A stretch of 64,000 bases of DNA. Source: Pseudidiomarina insulisalsae (GTDB taxonomy: Bacteria; Pseudomonadota; Gammaproteobacteria; Enterobacterales; Alteromonadaceae). Below, one piece after another: positions 56,029 to 63,405 of the stretch (its first letter is position 1; each line of letters starts with the position of its first letter). The stretch spans positions 1-64,000 of the forward strand of contig NZ_PIPY01000010.1 in the NCBI RefSeq assembly GCF_003987065.1. The letters run 5' to 3'. Position numbers and translations under genes: made by a program. The notes below the pieces were generated by a model. That model did not search any database. It was not told the DNA's origin and was given only the letters and a program-made list of their open reading frames with translations.

Positions 56029-56040
56029 GTATTGACTTAT

Positions 56041-57312
56041 TTAAGTAACCTTGTGCCGTTGCTGGAACTGCGGCGCAAGGTAGCTTTTATCGGCCATAAT
56101 CTGCGCAAGTCGTTCTACCGCCAGACCAATATCAGTAAAGCGCGTATAAAGCGGGGTGAAACCAACCCTTAAGTAATTTGGCGCGCGGAAATCAGCAATA
56201 ATCTTTGCGTCAATAAGTGCCTGGCAGATCGCATAAGCATCGTCATGGGCAAAGGATAACTGACTGCCACGCTCATGGCTTTGCGCTGGCGAGATGCAGC
56301 GAAACTCATTGGCGCATCCAGTACTTTCTAATAAATCCAGGAATAACTCACTTAGTTGTACTGACTTCGCTCGCAGCTGCTGCAAATCGACACCGGTAAA
56401 GCTGTCTAAGGCAGCATCCACTGCGGCCATGGCCAGTACCGCAGGCGTTCCGCTCAGCATCTTTTCAATACCTGGCGCGGCCTCATAGTCGGCTTCAAAA
56501 GCAAATGGATTGGCGTGACCAAACCAGCCCGCCAGTGGCTGTGAAATCGCAGGCAAATGGCGCTTGGCAACATAAATAAAGGCTGGCGCGCCGGGCCCGC
56601 CGTTCAGATATTTGTAGGTACATCCCACCGCAAAGTCGGCTTGCCACGCGTCGAGCGCCACCGGCATCGCGCCGGCACTATGAGCTAAATCAACGATGAC
56701 CCGTGCGCCGACCCGGTGCGCGTGCTCAATGAGCTTCGCCACTGGTAAACGCCGCCCGGTACGAAAGTTTACCTCGGTGATCAGAACCACTGCGGTCTGC
56801 TCAGTAATAAAGGCTTGCGGGTTTGCCAGTAACTCGCTCTCATCGGCAAGCTGCAGTTCACACCGCTCACTCCCGACGATAGAGCTCAGTCCCTGAACCA
56901 TGTACAAGTCAGTAGGAAAGTTATCCCGTGTTGAGAGCACCTGATGACGCGGTCGGGCACCCTCATCTTGTTGTTTCACTAATGATAGAGCGGCGCTTAG
57001 CGCTTTAAACAGATTGACTGAAATAGAGTCGCAGCAGACCACCTGACCGGGTGCAGCGCCGATAAGCGGAGCCAGTTTTTCGCCGACGCGTTGGGGCAAT
57101 TGCACCCACTGGTGTTTGTTCCAGCTTTTAATGCCGTCTTGTCCCCATTGCCCGGCGGTCACTTCGGCCACCCGCGCCTGGGTCGCATGGCTTAGTAGCC
57201 CGAGCGAATTACCGTCCAGATACACGGTATCCGCTGGAATCACGAACTGCGCGCGACAATGCGCGAGGGGATCTGCCGCATCGAGCTGCGCAAGTTTTTC
57301 AAAATCAATCAT
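56041..57312 (-). CDS. kynU: kynureninase
   Basis: Kynureninase cleaves kynurenine to anthranilate and alanine with pyridoxal phosphate. The 423-residue protein has VYLDGNSLGLLSHAT, DSISVNLFKALSAAL, the PLP-aspartate region IVDLAHSAGAMPVALDAW, and the Schiff-base Lys234 in CTYKYLNGGPGAPAF, then AGWFGHANPFAFEADYEAAPGI. Its start overlaps the stop of the upstream hydrolase by eight bases, so translation is coupled. No tryptophan 2,3-dioxygenase gene is in the window. Confidence 0.96.
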   Translation of the reverse strand: MIDFEKLAQLDAADPLAHCRAQFVIPADTVYLDGNSLGLLSHATQARVAEVTAGQWGQDGIKSWNKHQWVQLPQRVGEKLAPLIGAAPGQVVCCDSISVNLFKALSAALSLVKQQDEGARPRHQVLSTRDNFPTDLYMVQGLSSIVGSERCELQLADESELLANPQAFITEQTAVVLITEVNFRTGRRLPVAKLIEHAHRVGARVIVDLAHSAGAMPVALDAWQADFAVGCTYKYLNGGPGAPAFIYVAKRHLPAISQPLAGWFGHANPFAFEADYEAAPGIEKMLSGTPAVLAMAAVDAALDSFTGVDLQQLRAKSVQLSELFLDLLESTGCANEFRCISPAQSHERGSQLSFAHDDAYAICQALIDAKIIADFRAPNYLRVGFTPLYTRFTDIGLAVERLAQIMADKSYLAPQFQQRHKVT

Positions 57313-58195
57313 TTTCCGTTAAAACTCTCTTATTTTCATTACCGGAAAGCCGCTGTAACTCAGTTAAAATTTCGCTCCAGGCCCGGGTTTGCGGGTGGAT
57401 CAGGTCAAAATGACCGGCCCCATCGAGCCACTTATGCTCAGCTGCCTGGCTGAAGTTCTCTGTCTGTTCACGAGGCACAATAGTATCAGCGGTACCATGC
57501 CAGAGATAGGTAGGAATTTGGGATGGCAGAAACTGCGGATTAGCGCTGCGCCAGGCATGATGATCCGCTTCTCCCATAAATTTACCGGCGGCTTGCTGGC
57601 AGCCATTTGCGCCTTGCGCATAGCTGGCAAGGTCCGTAATCGCGGCAAGGGCAAACACCCGATCCATGCTGGCGCCGAAAGCGTGGCCTGCGAGCAAGGC
57701 CAGATGTCCACCGGCACTATGTCCCAACAAAGTAATGTCGCGCGCCTGGAGCTTTTCGGTGTCACCCAGGTAATTTTGTAGCGCAAGGATACCGGCCTGA
57801 ACATCATGCCAGGAGCCGGGCCAACCACCGCCTTCGTCACCCAGGCGCCGGTATTCCAGCGACCAGACCATGAATCCTGCCTCTTGCAGGGCGGTATTCA
57901 GTGCATAGGTATGTTCCACGTTATAAGCATTCAGCCAACAGCCGCCATGAATGGCGATGACAATAGGTGCCTCAGCGGAGGCCAGCGTGCCCGCAGGCTG
58001 CCAAAGCTCAGCAAACTGAGCACTGTGCTCACCGTAGGCAAAGCGCGCATCGGGCTGGGCGTGACTTAGTTCAGTTACTGCGGCAAAGCTGACATTGGCG
58101 TCAACATACTGACTTTGTTGTGATAAAACCGGCGTGCTAAGAAAAATTAAGCTAAAAAGCGCAAAACGTCCTGGAAACAAGTTTGCTAGCAACAT
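57305..58195 (-). CDS. alpha/beta hydrolase, probable kynurenine formamidase with signal peptide
   Basis: A 296-residue alpha/beta hydrolase. The HGGCW motif (83-87) is the oxyanion element seen in HGGXW-type kynurenine formamidases. The nucleophile is Ser160 in GHSAGG; Asp237 (HGTADTIVP) and His262 (GAGHFDLIHP) complete a triad. It is upstream of and overlaps kynU by eight bases, which supports formamidase, the step just before kynureninase. The odd point is a Sec signal peptide (FALFSLIFLSTPVLS/QQ), which would place it outside the cytoplasm, away from kynU. A general exported esterase is the alternative. Confidence 0.78.
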   Translation of the reverse strand: MLLANLFPGRFALFSLIFLSTPVLSQQSQYVDANVSFAAVTELSHAQPDARFAYGEHSAQFAELWQPAGTLASAEAPIVIAIHGGCWLNAYNVEHTYALNTALQEAGFMVWSLEYRRLGDEGGGWPGSWHDVQAGILALQNYLGDTEKLQARDITLLGHSAGGHLALLAGHAFGASMDRVFALAAITDLASYAQGANGCQQAAGKFMGEADHHAWRSANPQFLPSQIPTYLWHGTADTIVPREQTENFSQAAEHKWLDGAGHFDLIHPQTRAWSEILTELQRLSGNENKRVLTEND

Positions 58196-58335
58196 TGTAC
58201 AAGTTGTCCTCGGGGTGCTTTTTTATGATGAATCAGAAGCATACAAGTAGTCGTTCGCCGAAACAATTGAAGTTGCGAAAAAAAACAAAAAGAGGTCTAT
58301 ACTTAGATTGGCAACAGACACCTCAGGAGGTGATT

Positions 58336-58557
58336 ATGCGTACCATGGCATTAACACTTGGCCTTTTGAGCGTTGTGATGATCAGTGGATGTTCTAGCAC
58401 GCAAACGGCAAGTTATGAGCAACGACTGGTGGTAGACAGAGAGTATATGGCAGCTGTGGAAGCCGCCTCAAAACGCTCGATAACCCCGGCAAAAATATAC
58501 TGGGTAAACCCACCTACCAAGTATGTAGTGACCAAAACTGAGGGCGAGCAGCCGTAA
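58336..58557 (+). CDS. small lipoprotein
   Basis: A 73-residue lipoprotein with lipobox MISGC and an almost perfect ribosome site, AGGAGGTGA, before the ATG at 58336. The mature part is about 52 residues (SSTQTASYEQRLVVDREYMAA ... IYWVNPPTKYVV). A longer in-frame extension to 58183 has no signal peptide at its start and is rejected. No family recognised. It is a single gene between the divergent hydrolase gene and the convergent DUF962 gene. Confidence 0.78.
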   Translation: MRTMALTLGLLSVVMISGCSSTQTASYEQRLVVDREYMAAVEAASKRSITPAKIYWVNPPTKYVVTKTEGEQP

Positions 58558-58593
58558 TAAGCCGCGACTCGCCCATGAGCCGTGACACGGACG

Positions 58594-59094
58594 TCACGCT
58601 TTTTCTTCGAACCGTGCTTCGATGGCGCGGTGCAATTCTTTTTTTCCGCCTAGTTTGAAGACCACTTCGGCAACGACAAATAACGGCCCGATGGCAAGCC
58701 CCATCAGATCGTCAACGAAGGCAGGCTTGCGACCTTCAAAGTAATGTCCGATAAACTGAAAAATCCAGCCCACTACGAACAGCCCGATACCCCAGCTCAG
58801 CCAGGCGGCAGTGGTCAGACTGGCAACTTCATTACCCAGCAGCACGGTTAGCGCCAGTAGCACCGCCATGAGCACACCCATGGTGAGATCCAGTTTCAGA
58901 TAAAATAACGATGCCAGCACGGCTACGACCACTGCTGGTGTGATAAACCAGCCGTCAAACGTCCAGTAAGGTCGGGAAAGCAAAATCTGAATAGCAATAA
59001 CAATCATGGGTATGCCTGCCAGATGCGTTAGAATATTACGCTGGTCGCGATGGTAGGCGGCATACTCTGCCAGATGATCTGTGATAGTTTTCAT
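58594..59094 (-). CDS. Mpo1/DUF962-like membrane protein
   Basis: A 166-residue inner-membrane protein of the DUF962 / YGL010w family. It has the N-terminal EYAAYHRDQRNILTHLAGIPMIV segment, about four membrane helices, and the histidine-containing FQFIGHYFEGRKPAFVDDLMGLAIGPLF. The yeast member Mpo1 is an iron-dependent dioxygenase of 2-hydroxy fatty acids, using the conserved histidines; activity here is inferred. I start at the ATG at 59094, with GGGAG upstream; a longer frame has no homology. It is divergent from the AI-2E transporter gene. Confidence 0.88.
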   Translation of the reverse strand: MKTITDHLAEYAAYHRDQRNILTHLAGIPMIVIAIQILLSRPYWTFDGWFITPAVVVAVLASLFYLKLDLTMGVLMAVLLALTVLLGNEVASLTTAAWLSWGIGLFVVGWIFQFIGHYFEGRKPAFVDDLMGLAIGPLFVVAEVVFKLGGKKELHRAIEARFEEKA

Positions 59095-59176
59095 AAGCTT
59101 GCTCCCGTAGAATTCTGCTGTCACTATGGACGTTTGCCATCTACTATAAAGACAAAACAAAAATAAAGGAAAGGCT

Positions 59177-60223
59177 ATGCGCGATAAACTGGAACGTCGC
59201 TCATTTATCTTGTTACTCATTGCGGTAAGTATCGCCTTTGGCTTCATTCTTGAACCGTTCTGGGGCGCGATTTTCTGGGCCTGTGCGGTGACCGTTATTT
59301 TCTCACCTCTGCAACGCTGGATGCTGACAAAAATTGGTGACCGGCCCAATATAGCAGCGCTACTCACCTTATTTATTCTGCTGGCTATTGTGGTGATACC
59401 GGTTATTTTGCTGACTTCAGCTTTTGTCAGTGAGGGTGTTCAGTTTTATCAGCGTGTAGAAGCAGGTGAGATCGATCCCCGTGCTATTGTGCAACGCTTG
59501 CGCGATGCTTTCCCCTGGTTTGATCAACTGCTGGTAGAGCTAGGTGTTGATACCAGTAATCTGCGTGAACGTATTTCCCAGGCGCTGGTCAGTGCCAGTC
59601 AGTTCCTCGCCAGAGAAACCCTCACTATAGGCCAAAATACCTTTAGCTTTCTTATCAGCCTGGCACTGATGCTGTACCTGACGTTCTTTTTATTACGCGA
59701 TGGCAATGCCTTAATTAAGCTCATTATTCAGGCCCTGCCGTTGGGAGATGAGCGCGAGAAGGCCTTATTCAATAAGTTTGCAGAAGTGACCCGTGCCACC
59801 GTCAAGGGTAACCTGGTGGTGGCGATCGTGCAGGGCGCCCTGGGGGGCATTATTTTCTGGATACTGGCAATACCCGGTCCACTGTTATGGGGAGTCATCA
59901 TGGCCTTTCTGTCACTGATACCGGCAGTGGGCGCGGCGATTATCTGGTTCCCGGTCAGTCTTTATTTGTTTGCCACCGGTGACTGGATAAGTGCGACCGT
60001 ATTAATTGCTTATGGCGCGATTGTAATCGGTCTTGCAGATAACCTGTTACGACCCATTCTGGTCGGGCGTGATACCAAGTTACCCGATTATGTCGTGCTG
60101 TTCTCAACCATTGGCGGTATTGCCTTATTCGGTATTAATGGCTTCGTTATTGGCCCGCTGGTGGCGGCGCTGTTTATGGCGACCTGGCAAATCTTTATGA
60201 AAGACTTTAGCGGCGAGCCGTAA
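59177..60223 (+). CDS. AI-2E family (PerM-like) transporter
   Basis: A 348-residue inner-membrane protein with about seven to eight helices of the AI-2E/PerM/TqsA family. Features are the N-terminal hairpin of helices (LLIAVSIAFGFILEPFWGAIFWACAVTVIFSPLQRW), a central soluble part, SFLISLALMLYLTFFLLRDG, and the conserved C-terminal LIPAVGAAIIWFPVSLYLF and GLADNLLRPILVGR. Substrates differ within the family (autoinducer-2, sodium, others). AAAGGAAAGGCT precedes the ATG. A GC-rich hairpin straddles its stop codon. Confidence 0.9.
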   Translation: MRDKLERRSFILLLIAVSIAFGFILEPFWGAIFWACAVTVIFSPLQRWMLTKIGDRPNIAALLTLFILLAIVVIPVILLTSAFVSEGVQFYQRVEAGEIDPRAIVQRLRDAFPWFDQLLVELGVDTSNLRERISQALVSASQFLARETLTIGQNTFSFLISLALMLYLTFFLLRDGNALIKLIIQALPLGDEREKALFNKFAEVTRATVKGNLVVAIVQGALGGIIFWILAIPGPLLWGVIMAFLSLIPAVGAAIIWFPVSLYLFATGDWISATVLIAYGAIVIGLADNLLRPILVGRDTKLPDYVVLFSTIGGIALFGINGFVIGPLVAALFMATWQIFMKDFSGEP

Positions 60224-60230
60224 GGCTCGC
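60213..60230. repeat. hairpin over the stop codon of the AI-2E transporter gene
   Basis: GCGAGCC (60213-60219), loop GTAA, GGCTCGC (60224-60230); the TAA stop (60221-60223) is in the loop. No adjacent T run, so at best a weak or Rho-assisted terminator between converging genes. Confidence 0.55.
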
Positions 60231-60237
60231 TACCATT

Positions 60238-61350
60238 TTATAGCTGTGGGCGCCGGTAGCCGTTGGTAAGTCCTTGCTTACTGAATAACCACTGCCAGAC
60301 CTGGAGGTCACGTGCGCGGAAAGCGCCTGCACAAGAGAGTAAGTAATACCGCCACATGCGGAAGAAAGTCGCATTGTAGTGCTGTTCTAACTCAGGCCAA
60401 TGCTTTTCAAAGTTGGCGCACCACGCCATCAGGGTAGGATCGTAGTCGGCACCGATGTTGTCTACGTCCTCAGCGCAGAAATGATTGCGCGAGGCACTAT
60501 CAATATGCGCCAGGCAGGGCAGTTCGCCGTTGGGAAAAATATAGCGACTGATCCAGGGGTCGGTGCCCCGCACATCGCGGTTGCGGCCAATGGTATGTAA
60601 TAAAAACAAACCATCGTCGCGAAGGCAACGCGCGGCCACTTGCATAAAGTCGCGATAGTTTTTCTGACCTACATGCTCGAACATGCCGATGCTGACCACC
60701 GCGTCGAAGGGCTCATTAACCTCGCGGTAATCTTGTAAACGAAATTCAACCGGCAGGTCCCGGCAAAGCTGCTTACCCAGCTCAACCTGCTCTTTTGACA
60801 CAGTGAGCCCGACGCAGCGCACTCCGTAATTTTCGGCGGCGTATTTCATAAAGCTGCCCCAGCCGCAACCGATATCAAGTACCCGCATACCGGCTTTCAA
60901 TTGCAACTTGCGACACACCAATTCAAGCTTGTCGCGCTGAGCGTCCTCGAGATTGTCGGCGCGCTGCCAGTAGCCGCAGGTGTAGACCATACGGGAGTCA
61001 AGCATGGCCTGATACAGCGTGTTGCCAAGATCATAATGGTACTCACCCACCTGAAACGCCCGGCGCCGGCTCTGGAGGTTCAAAAAACGCGCCTTCAGGT
61101 GCTGCCAGAGTAGTTTGGCCGGACGTATCTCGTGACCAAGCTTCGCCCTTAAAATACGGTGAAAAAACTCGTCTAACTGCTCGCAGTCCCAGTCACCACG
61201 CATATAGCCTTCGCCGAGCCCCAGATTACCGCGCGCCAGCGCATCGTTCAGTACCTCGTGACGGTGCACTTGCATGTCCCAGGGGCGCGAGCCATTGATT
61301 TGGATATCAGCGCGTTGCAGCAATTGAGCGACATAGCTTTCTGTATGCAT
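60238..61350 (-). CDS. cfa: cyclopropane-fatty-acyl-phospholipid synthase
   Basis: Cfa adds a methylene from SAM to unsaturated phospholipid acyl chains. The 370-residue protein has the N-terminal lipid-binding part (GSRPWDMQVHRHEVLNDALARGNLGLGEGYMRGDWDC), the YDLGNTLYQAMLDSRMVYTCGYW active-site region, SAM motif VLDIGCGWGSFMKYAAE, and SIGMFEHVGQKNYRDFM. It is similar in layout to E. coli Cfa (382 aa). It confers membrane stability under acid, solvent or salt stress. Its upstream region contains repeated AGCTAAG elements. Confidence 0.96.
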   Translation of the reverse strand: MHTESYVAQLLQRADIQINGSRPWDMQVHRHEVLNDALARGNLGLGEGYMRGDWDCEQLDEFFHRILRAKLGHEIRPAKLLWQHLKARFLNLQSRRRAFQVGEYHYDLGNTLYQAMLDSRMVYTCGYWQRADNLEDAQRDKLELVCRKLQLKAGMRVLDIGCGWGSFMKYAAENYGVRCVGLTVSKEQVELGKQLCRDLPVEFRLQDYREVNEPFDAVVSIGMFEHVGQKNYRDFMQVAARCLRDDGLFLLHTIGRNRDVRGTDPWISRYIFPNGELPCLAHIDSASRNHFCAEDVDNIGADYDPTLMAWCANFEKHWPELEQHYNATFFRMWRYYLLSCAGAFRARDLQVWQWLFSKQGLTNGYRRPQL

Positions 61351-61380
61351 ACACTCTCCGTAGTTTTTTGCACTAATTGT

Positions 61381-61429
61381 AGCTAAGCTTTAAAAAAACG
61401 CAGCTAAGTGCTCTAAAATTCTAGCTTAG
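61381..61429. repeat. short repeats in the cfa / rcsF-like divergent promoter region
   Basis: AGCTAAG occurs at 61381-61387 and 61402-61408 (21 bases apart, two helical turns). CTAAGCT (61383-61389) also has its complement AGCTTAG at 61423-61429. The spacing suggests a regulator binding site array on one face of the helix, but no known consensus is matched. Confidence 0.4.
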
Positions 61430-61498
61430 TTGTATTCGTTCTAGACTTTTAAGCTGTCAAAACGTAATGTTTTGGCTCCGAATCAAGCGAGGTAACCC

Positions 61499-61864
61499 AT
61501 GCGCTTTACCATGATAATTCTGTTGTGCGGTCTGTTGCTGGCCGGCTGCTCTACGCCCGTCGAACGTTTCCCCGCAAGTGATCTGACGCGTAGTAGTAGC
61601 GTTGAATTTATGCGGTCTTATGAATTGTCGCGTACCGATGTTGAATTTATCAGTATGGGCGAAGTGTATGGTGAATCGTGTGAACGGCTTTTACTTGACG
61701 GACATGCATCGCAGGAAGAGGCCATGATTGCGATGAAAATTGCAGCTGCTGACAAGCAAGCCAACCGGATTATTTTAAAAAGCTGCCAGCAGGATCAAAA
61801 AGGTAATTGCAGCGTGCGCTGGCGTTGTACCGGTGAGGCCTATCAGGCGCGTCCATTGCAGTAA
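61499..61864 (+). CDS. RcsF-like outer-membrane lipoprotein
   Basis: A 121-residue lipoprotein with lipobox LLAGC (Cys17). The mature C-terminal domain matches the RcsF pattern: ISMGEVYGESCE, ANRIILKSCQQ and a final CSVRWRCTGEA, with four cysteines (61, 96, 104, 110) that in RcsF form two non-consecutive disulfides. RcsF senses envelope stress for the Rcs phosphorelay in enterobacteria. No rcs genes are in the window, so its partner is unknown. GAGGT precedes the ATG. Its last codons lie in a 16-base tandem duplication. Confidence 0.82.
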   Translation: MRFTMIILLCGLLLAGCSTPVERFPASDLTRSSSVEFMRSYELSRTDVEFISMGEVYGESCERLLLDGHASQEEAMIAMKIAAADKQANRIILKSCQQDQKGNCSVRWRCTGEAYQARPLQ

Positions 61865-61881
61865 CCGTCCATTGCAGTAAC
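61850..61881. repeat. perfect 16-bp tandem duplication at the end of the rcsF-like gene
   Basis: CGTCCATTGCAGTAAC occurs twice back to back (61850-61865 and 61866-61881). The first copy holds the last sense codons and the TAA stop of the rcsF-like gene; the second is untranslated. It looks like a recent replication-slippage event and leaves the protein intact. Confidence 0.95.
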
Positions 61882-61894
61882 GAAGGAGTAGTCA

Positions 61895-62938
61895 ATGCGT
61901 TTAGCACAACGTCCGACCGAGTTGATCGGACACACCGACATGATTCGGGTGCGTTCTTTGTCTGAGCTTACCGGTTGTGATATCTGGTTAAAGCTGGAGT
62001 CGCAGAACCCCGGTGGCTCCATTAAAGATCGTGCCGCGCTGCAAATGATTCAGGACGCTCTGGCGAGCGGGGAACTGGAACCGGGCATGACCGTCGTCGA
62101 GGGCACTGCCGGGAACACTGGCATTGGGCTGGCCATCGTTGCCCGCTCCTTTGGCTTGAATATGTTAGCGGTGATGCCGAACGATCAGTCGCCGGAAAAA
62201 GAGCGCATGATCAGTTTGCATGGAGCTGAGTTAAAAACCGTCGATCCAGTCCCATTTCGTAACGAAAACCATTTTTACCATACCGCGCGCAGACTCGCCG
62301 AAAGCCGCGATGACTACTGGTGGGCGAACCAGTTTGAAAACACCAGCAATGCCCGTGCCCATTACCTGACCACCGGCCCTGAAATTTGGCAGCAGACCGA
62401 TGGCGCTATCGATATTCTGGTGTCAGTGGCGGGCACCGGCGGCACCATCGCCGGCAATTCCATGTACTTAAAAGAGCGCAATCCTGACGTGCAAGTCTGG
62501 TTAACTGACCCGGACGGTTCAGGTATTTACAGTTATCTTAAGCAGGGCGAGTACATTGCCCAGGGTGGCTCTTTTACCGAAGGCATTGGCATTATGCGCC
62601 TGGTTGATAACTTCAGACAGGCCGAAGTGGATGCGGCTGTGAATCTGCCGGATCAGGACTTGCTGGCATTATCGCGCTTTGTCCGTGAGCAGGACGCGAT
62701 TGTCCTTGGTAGCAGTTCGGCACTGAATCTGGCCGGAGCTCTACAAGCCGCGGCGTTGCACGGGCCGGGTAAAACCATCGTAACCTTTGCCTGTGATTTA
62801 GGCGAACGCTCGGCGAGCAAACTTTACAATGAGAAGTACCTGCGCGAGCGTGGCCTGAACCTGGAGCTGGAGCCTATTTTTGACATGTACGCGCGCTATC
62901 GCGAACAAGGCGACAGCGTCTGGTACAAGCAGGATTAA
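61895..62938 (+). CDS. cysteine synthase family PLP enzyme (O-acetylserine sulfhydrylase-like)
   Basis: A 347-residue fold-type II PLP enzyme that probably makes cysteine from O-acetylserine and sulfide. The PLP lysine is Lys44 in NPGGSIKDRAA; the phosphate/asparagine loop is VEGTAGNTGIGLAIVA; the glycine loop is SVAGTGGTIAGNS. It differs from CysK and CysM in a longer C-terminus (KYLRERGLNLELEPIFDMYARYREQ), as in the longer cysteine-synthase group seen in alteromonads. Cystathionine beta-synthase-like activity is an alternative. GAAGGAG precedes the ATG; its stop overlaps that of the GNAT gene by four bases. Confidence 0.88.
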   Translation: MRLAQRPTELIGHTDMIRVRSLSELTGCDIWLKLESQNPGGSIKDRAALQMIQDALASGELEPGMTVVEGTAGNTGIGLAIVARSFGLNMLAVMPNDQSPEKERMISLHGAELKTVDPVPFRNENHFYHTARRLAESRDDYWWANQFENTSNARAHYLTTGPEIWQQTDGAIDILVSVAGTGGTIAGNSMYLKERNPDVQVWLTDPDGSGIYSYLKQGEYIAQGGSFTEGIGIMRLVDNFRQAEVDAAVNLPDQDLLALSRFVREQDAIVLGSSSALNLAGALQAAALHGPGKTIVTFACDLGERSASKLYNEKYLRERGLNLELEPIFDMYARYREQGDSVWYKQD

Positions 62939-63405
62939 GCTTCGCTGCTTTGCGCAAAGCTGAGTCGCATACGATAGCCATCGGCATGACCGGGATAGTA
63001 ATCGGGCAGTAGCTCAGTCACTTCAAAATCATAACGGCGATAGAGGTCTATCGCCGCTTTATTATCCACTTTAACTTCCAGCGATACAGCCTCAGCGCCT
63101 TGCTCGCGAGCGTAGTTGAGCGCATGTTCAAGCAACTTGCGGCCGACTCCGGTACCACGCGCCGCGGCCGCCACGGCAATCGAGTACAGTCGCCAAATAC
63201 GACTGTTTTTGCGGGTCAGCAACAGGCTATAACCTACCAGTTGCGCGTTATCGGTGTCGCGCATGACGAACAGATGCGTACTGGCGCTGGTGAGAAAGCG
63301 ACGAAAACTGCGACGGCCCAGTTGACTGTAGCTGAACGTTGCCGCTTCTAACGCCACCAGATCATCTAGATCACTCAAGCTGGCGGCGGTTAACTGCTGT
63401 GCCAT
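62935..63405 (-). CDS. GNAT family N-acetyltransferase (RimI-like)
   Basis: A 156-residue acetyltransferase. The acetyl-CoA-binding motif A is IAVAAAARGTGVGRKLLEHAL (V-x-x-x-x-RGxGVG), with later VKVDNKAAIDLYRRYDFEV as in RimI. The substrate is unknown. Its ATG overlaps the stop of the RimK-like gene by one base (TAATG), so the two are translationally coupled. GNAT plus RimK-like ATP-grasp is a recurrent gammaproteobacterial pair. Confidence 0.9.
   Translation of the reverse strand: MAQQLTAASLSDLDDLVALEAATFSYSQLGRRSFRRFLTSASTHLFVMRDTDNAQLVGYSLLLTRKNSRIWRLYSIAVAAAARGTGVGRKLLEHALNYAREQGAEAVSLEVKVDNKAAIDLYRRYDFEVTELLPDYYPGHADGYRMRLSFAQSSEA

Noticed and set aside
60213-60230. Hairpin after the AI-2E gene as a full intrinsic terminator
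   Set aside because: The stem is strong but lacks a T run on either strand.
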